Assembly: GCA_021234155.1 (NCBI GenBank) | Contig: JAJEKV010000826.1 | Span: 19,812-83,811, forward strand | DNA: 64,000 bases | Reading direction: 5' to 3' | DNA from: Isoetes taiwanensis | Taxonomy: Eukaryota > Streptophyta > Lycopodiopsida > Isoetales > Isoetaceae | Part shown: positions 22,093 to 31,859 of the stretch, piece by piece | Position numbering within the stretch: position 1 is the first letter of the stretch | Layout: each line of letters starts with the position of its first letter | Notes under the pieces: generated by a model | Told to the model about the DNA's origin: nothing | Database searches by the model: none | The model's input: the letters and a program-made list of their open reading frames with translations, nothing else | Position numbers and translations under genes: made by a program

Positions 22093-22715
22093 AGAGCCTC
22101 TTCCAAGATGTCAACAACATCGATCAAATTTACATTCAAGTTATGAACAATTCTCCATGTGTTAGTCTTCATCCACTCCACATCAAAAAACGGACCAGCA
22201 GGAGGAGCAGCCACACTAGCCTCCACCACACCATCACTATCAAACTCCGGATCAAGTGCTATGAACGGAGTGAACGGCAAGGCTGGAGGGGTCTCCTGCT
22301 CGTCGTCATCAACTGCACCTACAAAAGAAAACAATCAAGAATGCATTAGTCACTCTGCCTATTTCTTTGATAAAAGAACGTGCTGTAAGTTCTAGTCAAG
22401 GAATGCAACTGGATTGCTCACTAAGAGATAGCTAATGTTCCATCAATTACATCTAGAGGGATTTAGTCCTGGAAGGGGATCACATCGTGATTTTCAGGAG
22501 GCTGGAAAGCTGGGGTCTCCTCAGAACATTCTTCTTCATCCATAAACCCTATGTTGGCCTCTCATCTCCATCGTCTACTGCCTCTTCCTCGTCCAACATC
22601 GCATCCAATTTGTCCAATTCCCTCGATGCTATTGCATTATCCCAGAAGCATCTTCACCTCTTTCCAACTCTCTCGATTGGATCTTCGCCAGGTGGCAGAC
22701 CATAAATAATGCACC
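22093..22715 (-). other. Possible acidic tail region of the Rep-like element
   Basis: Minus-strand open stretches at 22,035-22,334 (acidic, containing GAVDDDEQETPP) and around 22,440-22,640 (MLDEEEAVDDGDERP and MDEEECSEETPAFQPP, in different frames). They lie directly downstream of the HUH domain and have the low-complexity acidic look of a C-terminal tail, but nothing proves they belong to it. Confidence 0.3.
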
Positions 22716-23823
22716 TTATATCCTTGATGGACGCGTGCATTGGGTCCAATGCAAGGCGCTATGCCGCTTCAACTCTTTCGTAACTGATTTTGTTGCTATT
22801 AAATGGGAGCACCCAAGCGCTAGAAAGGATGAAGCGTCCTGTCCAGAGCATTCTAGCAAGCGTGTAGCATAAGCTAGCAGTCTAGCAGTCTTTTGCTTCC
22901 TGCCATGATAAAGCACAAAATGCCGTGCGCGAGCAAGAATGTTTCGATTGTCCAGAACCACACAATTCTTTATCTCCCCTGCGCTGTAAAGAGCATAGAG
23001 GTTCTTATCTCGTTCCAACTGCTCAAGAGTCATTGCTTTCATGTGGTTCTTGAAGTGCATCTTGCCTATAACTTTAAGGCAGTAACCCAACATGCCCTCA
23101 AAGCAGTGTAGGCGGGTGTCTTAAGAGCTTTGCAAAGAATCACGCCTCCTTGCGGCCTGTGATCCACCCAGTTTAGGGCACATTTGAGATGAATATTCAC
23201 AGCTGTAGGGGTGGTGATGCGCATCCTAAAGACACAGTGCAGGTGCAAATGGTCCGATTCAGATCCACGCTCAATAGACACCATGCCAGCCAAGCACTCA
23301 CTCTCAAGAAACTGACAAGTCATGACGTACAAATCCTCCCATATATCAGCTCCACCAATGCTAATTGTCACATTCAGATCAATTATAGTGGACTTCTCAG
23401 CAGTCTTAGGCTTTTGGCCTGCATGCTTCCAGTTTTTCACTAGATCTGCCCCTCTCTTTTCCTCCCTTTCTCTCCTCACCCTCTCACATTTTTCTGCCTT
23501 CTCCTTTTCTTTCCTTTGCTTTAATTCCTCCTTCTCCCTCTGCCTCTGCCTCTTCTTCTTCGCCTTCTCATCCTGCTCTCGGATTTTCAAAGCAACGGCC
23601 TACCTCTCTTCCTAGGAGCATGAGCACCGGCATCACATAGATCTACAAGAAGATGTAGCCTATTATCCTCAAGAAATTTTAAGGGCTCAGATGGCACCTC
23701 AACAAAGTTGCTTCTGTGAAAAATTGTGCCGCAGTCTAGCCTAATTGAATCCCTGATACACCTGGATGCAACAGCTGAGCTACTCTCAGGCGGGCGTCCT
23801 AAGCAAAAACCTGAACCAGACAC
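22716..23823 (-). pseudogene. HUH-endonuclease (Rep-like) transposase remnant, Replitron-like
   Basis: Three consecutive minus-strand frames join into one protein if two single-base losses are allowed, near 23,600 and 23,085. In order: a leader ending in an AT-hook-like PRKRGRP; a Lys/Glu-rich helix (QREKEELKQRKEKEKAEK); a LYVMTCQFLE strand; SIERGSESDHLHLHCVFRMR, which has the E-G then H-L-H layout of HUH motif II; and, 50-60 residues later, MLGYCLKVIGKMHF, which looks like the Tyr motif (Y-C-x-K-[D]) with the expected Asp now Val. The tail contains LYALYSAGEIKNCVVL and NRNILARARHF. HUH Reps nick single-stranded DNA for rolling-circle-type transposition. No helicase domain follows, so it is unlike Helitrons and more like the Replitron group. 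The family assignment is by motif layout only. Confidence 0.55.
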
Positions 23824-24287
23824 GCTTCATCATGATGAAAACGTACCTACAGGAGGCTGTGTTGATGACGCGCTCTCTGCCATCGCTGCCCTCCGCTTGT
23901 AGAAGTAGAAGACATAGAAACAGCCACCGGCAAATCCAAACTTGCCATCCCACTGGAGCAGATCCGGAAACCATGTGGAGATCTGCTGCAGATCTCCATG
24001 CGCTGGGCAACCATGGAACGGGCATGCTTTGTCGCCTAAGTTCTAGGTCGTTAACAATTGTAGGGCTACAAAAAAAACCAAACCACAACCATTGGAAAAA
24101 CTGGACGGCCACGCCCTTTTTGGAATTCCAAAATTGAAACTAGACAACCTATAATAATTGCATAACTCTGATGGTCTGTATTTATTTCTTAAATAAGTAA
24201 TCTATACAAATTTGACAAGCAGTATGCATAGAGATGTGAGTGGTTGTGTGATTTGTGAGTGGTTGTGCGAGGTAGAAAATCATGGGG
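23824..24287 (-). other. 5' region of the Rep-like element, no clear gene
   Basis: Minus-strand open stretch at 23,786-24,112 with no family resemblance. It could be 5' UTR with an intron preceding the Rep-like frame. The right edge meets block S of unit 2. Confidence 0.3.
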
Positions 24288-24410
24288 GGCTTAAAAGTAG
24301 TACCAATGCATTTGGGGACAAAATGGGCACAAGAACGTGTCGCTACACGCACCTTTACATGTTTCGTCAGTTAATAGTTGTATTCTGTATGTGAACGAGC
24401 AAACAGCAAC
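24288..24410 (+). promoter_or_regulatory. Uninterrupted upstream region of dehydrogenase copy 2
   Basis: Homologous to 8881-8999 but continuing without the 2.2-kb insertion straight into the start codon region. It probably shows the ancestral 5' UTR and proximal promoter of the dehydrogenase. No TATA box is identified with confidence. Confidence 0.4.
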
Positions 24411-25499
24411 ATGGCAGACAAAGCGGTATGGCCTTGCTCAGGTATTAAACCTTCTTCTTCCGTTTCTAAGTTCCATTTTTGCCTCTGTTTTATCTTGGTT
24501 TTTGTTGTTTCTTAGAAGGATCCTATTGGCGAGCTCAAACTACAAATGTTCTCCTGCTGGCCTGTTCAAATGCGCTAATAGACACTTGTCGACTGGCGCA
24601 AACCATACTTCTAAGAGGTTTGTTAACGCCATCCTTACTCTATGATGATGAAACTCCAAACTCATGTGTTACTATGTGGATCTATTGGAAAATTTAGGTT
24701 AGAGGGCAAGATAACAGTGATTACAGGTGCAGCAAATGGGATCGGAGCTAAAACAGCAGAATTATTCACTCGTCATGGAGCAAAGGTGATTATTGGAGAC
24801 ATTGATGATAAGAATGGAAGAGCTTTGGCAGAAAAAATTAGGGAAGGTAGTTTTTCTCACTGTGATGTAAGAATGGAGGAGGACATCAAGGCCTTGGTAG
24901 ATCTAGCAGTAAACAAGCATGGCCGTCTTGATATTATGATAAACAATGCAGGAATCTTGTCTTCAAGTCCAACACCTACAAGGTCCATAGTTGAGATGGA
25001 TGCTGGAGATCTAGACTGTGTGTTAAAGATCAATTTAGTAGGGATGGCTTTAGGGGTAAAACATGCAGCCAGAGTTATGATTCCCGCCAAATCTGGCTGT
25101 ATACTTCTCACAGGAAGCTTGACCACTGTAATAGCAGGGGAGCATGTCATCCATATACCATCAGTAAACATGGAGCATTGGGTGTTGCGAGACCGCTGCC
25201 GCTGAACTAGCCCAATATGGAATTAGGTTAACTGCATTTCTCCAGCCTTTGTTGATACTAAAGTTCCGGATCATCTTGGAAAGTTTCACCCTGCTGTTCA
25301 TTCTTTTATTAGCCAAACTAAGGTTGATCCAGGACAAGGGCAAAGGCATGATCTGGCTACTCGGTTGCTCCAGCCTGAGGAGATTGCGAGACTTTTTAGT
25401 CATGGCTAGTGATGAAACCCGGTTTATAAGTGGCCAAAACATTGTGATTGATGGTAACCTTGCTAACTTGGGTCCATGGAACCTCTTCAAGCTTCCTGA
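24411..25499 (+). pseudogene. Short-chain dehydrogenase/reductase, copy 2, frameshifted
   Basis: Tandem duplicate of the gene at 11,229-12,306 with the same exon layout: 24,411 or 24,429-24,442, 24,516-24,617, and from 24,698. It has an extra in-frame ATG at 24,411 (MADKSG before MALLRR). TGAANGIG, GDIDD and NNAG are intact, but one base is lost around 25,137-25,141, just before the catalytic Tyr region. Further single-base losses follow near 25,190, 25,227 and 25,494, and a two-base loss near 25,387. The frame stops soon after the catalytic serine, so YTISK and the C-terminus are lost. The expected product is inactive. High residual similarity suggests a young duplicate. Confidence 0.85.
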
Positions 25500-27040
25500 A
25501 CATCTCTAGTTTGCTTTCATCCTTCATGCCATTTCTAGTAGAGGATGTCCGTCAGGTGTTGGTTGGTGTACTGATAAATAAATATATAATGTCCATGAAT
25601 TGTATAGCAAGGTACAAAATTATGTTCACACATACATGGTTTTGACACTATGGCACTTTTTGTGGGCCACGTATGATAACTGGATGTAGTGTGTCGGTTT
25701 TGAATATTGTCCCCGCACATTCTCCTTAGATGGCAGAATACGTTGTTTGGACAAGCTTGATCGAGAATAAAACAGCATATGGGCATGTGCTTTCTCCGGA
25801 CAACCCATATGCTTTAAAGAACAGAGGTTGGGACCTTTTAGTAAATAACAAGCTAAGGACCTTAAGGGCTTGATGTGGTTTAAGCATTTTAGGGCATATG
25901 ACGTTCCCACTCCCTTCCTATCGTGTTAGTTCTGCTATCGTGTCCAGTTAACCTAAAAAAATCTTGGGAAGTTACTTGTCTTTTAGTTTGCTACAGTTTG
26001 TCTTCTTGCTAAGGATTTCAAGTTAGTCTATCCTCTAGTTTGAGGTTTCCAGCGTGAGACAATATTCCAGGAACCTTGCTTCCAGGAGTTTATTCAATGC
26101 AAACTGGGAGCAATGTGGTGTTGTGTGTCAACTATTGATGTTGCCAATGATATGATGTAAATAATGAGTATTGACAGGAGGGACACTACTTCACATTGTT
26201 TTGATTAATGGTTATCTTTTCTTTTACATGATACGATGGGCCAAAAATGGAATCCCAGTATAATGCTAAATCTAAAGAACAAGATCACGCAAATTTCTCA
26301 CCTTCTTGAATGACAACTATCCATGAATTGACCAACTCTAAAAACAAGTAGTAGTTATATTTGTCTACATGGTCAATACCACATAATTCCAATACTTCCT
26401 CGCCGCCAAATATGTAATGTAATATAATGTATTAAATCACACCTTCTAAGCCCTCGGGCCATAGACAGAACAACAATGAAAATTGATTAAACAACTAGAC
26501 AGCGAAGCCATTTGCTTCCATTTCCGTAGCTATTTTATAGAGTTCATGTAACTCCTTTTAGACTTCCAATAAGTGTGGGCATGGAATTTCATCTGATTTC
26601 AATCCTAGATTATTTCTAGTAATTTACCCAGATAGGCCTCCTCAGATGTCCCGCTTTGAATTTTAAGAAATGTGTATTTATACCAATATCATAGATAAAT
26701 TACAAAGCATTCGATAGTGAGAAAAGATTCATTTCAATCGATCAATGTTTTACATAAAGTTCACCAAAAAAGAAAGTATAAAACTTTCACAACACAAATC
26801 TTTATATACTATAAATATTCTTCTAGTTTCTTCAATATCATTGTAGAGTGACATTGAATACAATGCAAAGATAGTCCCCATAGTCGATCAACAACATAAT
26901 CTCCCACAATACGTATTACATGTGTGTTACATGCAAAGATCATTTCATTTACTAAGCAATTTTTTACCCCAAGATTACCATAAGAAGAATGTTAGAATCA
27001 AGAAGTGACTAAATGCAACAAGTAAAACATTCAGATACTC
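25500..27040. repeat. Block S, 3' flank of dehydrogenase copy 2
   Basis: Collinear with 12,307-13,519 and 14,836-15,130 but without the 1.3-kb insertion of unit 1. Noncoding. Confidence 0.8.
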
Positions 27041-27299
27041 GTGATTTTTGGTCAAGCAACTCATAATAGCCGGAAGAAAGATTTTGAAAGTTCGACTGCT
27101 TATGCCATGATTTTTGTCGATGATAAAGATTACGTATTTGTAAAGTTTGCAAGACAAGACAACCGTGACAGGAATAGGTTTGCTGTCAAACTGTACAAAT
27201 ACAACTACAAATATATATATCATGGGGGAGATACTTATGTACACGTATCAGGTAAGTGCGAGGGCCGAACTGATCTCGTGATCCATGATCTCTTGAAAG
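27041..27299. other. Short spacer before the LINE, no gene
   Basis: Open stretch at 27,041-27,304 on the plus strand without family resemblance. The left boundary of the LINE is not exactly defined. Confidence 0.3.
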
Positions 27300-28627
27300 T
27301 ATGATCCCAACCTTCGTATTGAGCTCGTGCTCAGCATCTCATGCAGGGGCTAGCCAGGACGGACCAGCTTAACATAGCGTATCCGAATGTCCTCATATGT
27401 CGGACAACTATGAAAGGTGTGGCATTCGTCTTCCACAGCTCCAACTTGGCAGCGTTGGCAAAGCCTCTCCGGACGCGGCTCCCCAATCCATCTCCCCGTC
27501 TTAATCCGGAGATGGTGTGCACCTATGCGGATAGAGGCAATGGATCCACACTTTTTTATGGATAGATGAGTGTGCAGGTAGCATTGCGGGCCCCGTCCCA
27601 ACATGGGATTTATGTGGCATTGATAATGTGACGTCTTGACTTGTCAAAGGGTGTTGGCATCCCATAGCTTGCTGAGGAAGCATGTGTCAAGGTACTGTCT
27701 GAGAGTGTGGCGATTTGCCTCCGTTTACACTCGGATGCACCCCGCGTTCTCGCGACATTCCATCGGCCAGCCATCGAGCTCTTTTCCGGCCAAAAGAGGC
27801 TTTTAGGTATTGAGGCCCCATTGCCATAGTGTAAGCGAGGTTAGGGTGACGAGTATCATCCATGCTTACCACCTTCTGGAAGTAGACGATGTGTCTGTCA
27901 AGGGCTCCCCTTTGCCAAGAAAGCTTTCTGCGCCTGCTCCAAGTCATTCCAAGTGGTGAGGAAAATCACCGAGCCCCGCACTGACCCCATGTAGCTAATA
28001 AAGTTCTAACTAGCACCTTTGAATAGGTGCGCTTTGGTGGGCCCAATCATACAGCCGCCTTTGTGGCTATTGTTCTGCATTGCATAGAGTGCCTTTCAAC
28101 CTGCTGCAGTTCGCAGCCGAATGGAATTGACCCAGTTCATGGTCGACGGGAACTCCATCCCCAAATATTTGTAGGCGAACACCACTTTCACATTCTGGCC
28201 ACGATAAGTTAGGGTTGGGGCCTTGGTTGGTACCCGACGATACAAGTACTACCTTTGGTCTTGGCTAAGTTGACGCCGGGCATGTCGGGCCATATCCGGC
28301 AACCAGGGTCTGTGGCATCGTAGATGGCATTGCATGCCCGCCTGAGTGTGTGCTAGGAGGTCCACATCATCAGCATAGATCAGCTGCCTGGCGATCTGGT
28401 ATAGGAGTTGAGCCCTAGTGCCTCCATTATCAGCGAGCCATCTCTCCAGCTGATCCATATACAGTCCAAATAGGTGGGAGAGAGAGGGCATCCCTAGCGA
28501 CCCCACACGCCTCGAATGGTTGGGTCTACCGGGTTGCGCCAACTTGTGCATGTTTCATATAACCTCAGACATCGCGGCTCGGAGTTCTAAGCAGTAGACG
28601 CCTAGCTGTTGGGCGCCTTGTCCACAT
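27300..28627 (-). mobile_element. LINE (non-LTR retrotransposon), 5'-truncated
   Basis: Minus-strand LINE remnant. From the 5' side: a reverse-transcriptase segment at 28,249-28,551 with SLSHLFGLYMDQLERWLADN and the catalytic IYADDVDLLAHT box; a middle region with DRHIVYFQKVVSMDDTRHP (27,687-27,947); and the C-terminal zinc-binding part at 27,350-27,604 (GAHHLRIKTGRWIG, ERLCQRC...EDECHTFHSCP). Frames are broken between segments and RT motif A, upstream of YADD, is missing, so it is dead. It ends against block B at 28,628. Confidence 0.85.
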
Positions 28628-29155
28628 CTTCCACATACACGAGATTATTCGCCCTTGGCTAAGATGGCTACATGATTTTGCTAAAATGTTATCTTTACGA
28701 TGTTTTATAGGCTTCACTTGATTCGTGTATTGAGTATGTAAATGGCTATCGCATATATCACCACATCAGAGTGAGGTTCTCGCATATTCTCCTGCTCAAC
28801 ATTGTCAATTGCATGTGCAAAAAATACCACTCAAATTCAGCTGTTGTCAATACTTAGGATAAACTTCGTGGACAAAACAAGGGTATGCAACACATATCTG
28901 GCACTAGTACATCTTAGAGAGGAGAAAATAATAAATTGAATTTCTTGTCCATTATTGTCTTCATACCGTACAGTTATGACATTCCCAAATAGTCCGCTTT
29001 TACATAATCGAAAGCAGAACAAGATAGCAGACCGCTGACTCAGGTAACTCTAAATTTGCTATTCTAAGGAAAGGTCCTTATGTGCAAATATCAACACCAG
29101 TGAAGTGGTGTTCCGTTGAGCTAAATGAATGAGTACAATAACCCATAGGGTACAC
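28628..29155. repeat. Segmental duplication block B, copy 2
   Basis: Direct copy of 19,625-20,145; last block of tandem unit 2. Confidence 0.85.
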
Positions 29156-31723
29156 AACAAGCGAACCTCAAATGAGTAAAAAATAATAGCATCCCGGCCG
29201 TCCAATCAAACCCGAGTTACACAAAATCGCTCATATAGTAAGGCTAGGCCCCCAAGAAGGGCCTCAAGCCGTAAAGAAGCCAAAAGATTGCCGCAAGGCC
29301 CAAATTGCAACCCCAAAAATATCGCCACTCATCGGGTTGCACTCCCAACCAAGTCTCACAAAGACCATCCAAGCCGCAACTCAAACATGTCTTGCTAAAG
29401 TTTCGCTTATTCACGCTGCTCGCTTTAGGTGTCGCCTAGAAAAAGCAACCCAACTACGCTTAGTGAGGCCGTGAGTTTTCCAAAATTTGGCACTCGTCAA
29501 GACACGCCATTCCATGAGTGCTATTGATGTCGAGCTCCAAAACTGAAAAATCAAGAACATGCTAATAGTCCAACGTAGGGGGTCAAGTGCCGAGACTATC
29601 AAGATGGGTTAGAAATACAAGAATCCTAGTATCAAAAAGGAGAAATGATCCATGAGCATCCTCGGAAGCCACAAGACTACACCGAGATCGGGAACATAAG
29701 AATGACAACATCAGTATGGGGAAACAAACCATGAGAATCCTTTGAAGCCACTGTGGTTATGTCGAGTTTGAGAATTCCAATATATATACAGGCTCGACCA
29801 AGGGGCCTTCCCCTTGTTGCCCTCCAGAAGCGACAAATGCTACGCTGGAAAAAATGCAGGGGACCATTGGCCAACTGAATATCAATCTGATAGTAATAGT
29901 AATCATAAGTCAAAAGCTCACAAGCATCCAAGTACAAAAGGACTATGCCATTCAGGGTGCAAAAAAGACCAATGGGCGACAATCCTGGGCAAGATCGATA
30001 CAATGCTATCCAACCAAAACAAGAGGGGGAAGGGGGGAAAACTTCGTACAACAACACAGATTCAGTTCAAAGGGAACGCCAATGAGGAATGCAAGAAACA
30101 ATAAAGCTTTTATGGGAGAATGAGATTTTAAGGGCCATAGAAGGCTCGAAATAATATGAGGACCTCAATCCTAAGAAGAGTTGGCGTGAAGACTGACATT
30201 CCTTTCCCTAGAATGATGGTTCTCTTCTACATAATAGGAGAACTATAGCATTCTAAGGAAAGGTCCTTATGCACAAATATCAACATCCGATAGAAAGAGG
30301 AACTCAAACCTAAACACAGTCCAGGGCCATGGGAGACCACTGAGAGGAAGGAAGACACCTTGCAACCTACCCAAGACCAAAACCAGATGCCAAATAGATG
30401 AATAGGCAAGTAGAGTGAAAGAAGCATGATCTTGAAGGACACTTGCGAGGTCACAGAATGGGGTGGGAAGGTTAACAGATAGCTCCAAAGTAAATGATAG
30501 CCAAATTGGATCAAATGCCACTTGATGGAAGGGATAGAAAGACTACCTCAAAAAAGGTGATACAAAGAGGAGACAATTGAGAAACACAGGGGGGTGAAGC
30601 AACAATGTTATTTAGAGTGGGATCTCCATAGTTCCGACTGGACAGAACTATGGAGACATGAACAACGAATCCCAAGAAATTAAATGGAACTATCTAGCAT
30701 AGGCGGAAGATGACATCGAGGGACTATAGACTGACGGGAATGGCTTGATGAACAACCCCAAACTGTGTGAATGACTAGATAATACTAGATAGAATGTACC
30801 CGAGATAATGAAAACTTGGGGAGGGGCATAGAAATTTGCTGTCGAACCTGGAAGGGTAAGAGCAACAAACTCGCAATTGGATAAATGAACAAATTAAGAA
30901 TTCCATGAGAAAATTAAAGAAGGCCAAGAAGAAAACAGACAGATTGGGCAATTCCGAGGAGAAGAGTGGTGTAATATGCTATAGTGGAATAGAAACCGCG
31001 CCGGAAATAAAAGGATGAGAGAAACAGATTGGCAACTGAACAAACTACAACTGAGAATACCATAAGAAAGGCAAAGACCAAGGCCATAGGAATAGATCAG
31101 GCATTGGGTAAGTGAACAAACTACAACAACTGAGAATACCACGAGACAAGAACGCCAAGAGCAATAAAATATGCAGGGCAACTCACAGCAATTCAGACGA
31201 GCAGAATAGAGTATCAAGAAGTATGGAAGCAAACTACAAGACTGAATGCTAGCAAGGAACCATTAATGGGCATAACAAGGGTTAACTAGCCAAAAAACAT
31301 TAAGAGATGAAGAAATTAGCGAGAGGCCAAACCTAAGCTTAAGATAGGCACAAAATAGGCGCAACCTATAGCCAATATGGAGGATACAAAACCCATGCTA
31401 AAATTTCAATTGGATGCAATAATTAACTAGACATGAAAGAAAATATCCGAGAATCAAACAACTTATGGGATGCCTAGTAATGCCAAAATTCAGTAGCCTG
31501 TAATAACCAACTAGACGTGAAAGAAAACATACGCAAATTAAACAACTTATGGGATGCTTGGTAATGAACGGAGGTCAGACAGCAGAGGGCCAAACAATAA
31601 GGCTAAGATACTGGCAAACCCAAGAAGAGGCCAATGTTCATGAGTAGATCCATGAAACTTAGTGATTTTATGCAAAGGACAATGTTCTTTAGGTGCCTAA
31701 ATTAGGACAGATGGATTGACAAG
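29156..31723. other. Repeat-derived DNA, no gene recognised
   Basis: No protein family recognised on either strand. At about 31,010-31,260 a unit 'gaacaaactacaactgagaataccatgagacaagaa' (varied) recurs. The same repeat occurs at 35,640-35,830 beside the 5' end of the next LINE, so this stretch may include LINE 5' UTR-type sequence. Confidence 0.4.
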
Positions 31724-31745
31724 AAGAATAGAATAGAATAGAATA
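31724..31745 (-). repeat. (ATTCT)n tail of the LINE
   Basis: Four copies of AGAAT on the plus strand, which is ATTCT repeated at the 3' end of the minus-strand LINE, in place of a poly(A) tail. Confidence 0.6.
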
Positions 31746-31833
31746 TGATTTTATCGTCCACGGAGACCAACTGGCCTATGGGACCCAAGTACAAAGAGAG
31801 AGCAGCAGGCGTATTACTACCAGGATTAAAAAA

Positions 31834-31859
31834 CCCCCGCCCCGAAGGGTTTTCGGGGG
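31834..31859 (-). other. 3' UTR hairpin of the LINE
   Basis: On the minus strand CCCCGAA pairs with TTCGGGG around a short loop, embedded in C/G runs. It lies about 90 bases before the repeated tail of the element, where some LINE families keep a stem-loop recognised by their reverse transcriptase. Function is inference. Confidence 0.5.

Noticed and set aside
22716-23823. Integrated geminivirus or other plant DNA virus Rep
   Set aside because: The layout lacks a helicase domain and the spacing and sequence around the Tyr motif differ; no other viral genes nearby. A stand-alone HUH transposon fits better.
30894-31232. Hydrophobic minus-strand open frame resembling a membrane protein
   Set aside because: It arises from a noncoding repeat also present at 35.6-35.8 kb and is not conserved as protein.
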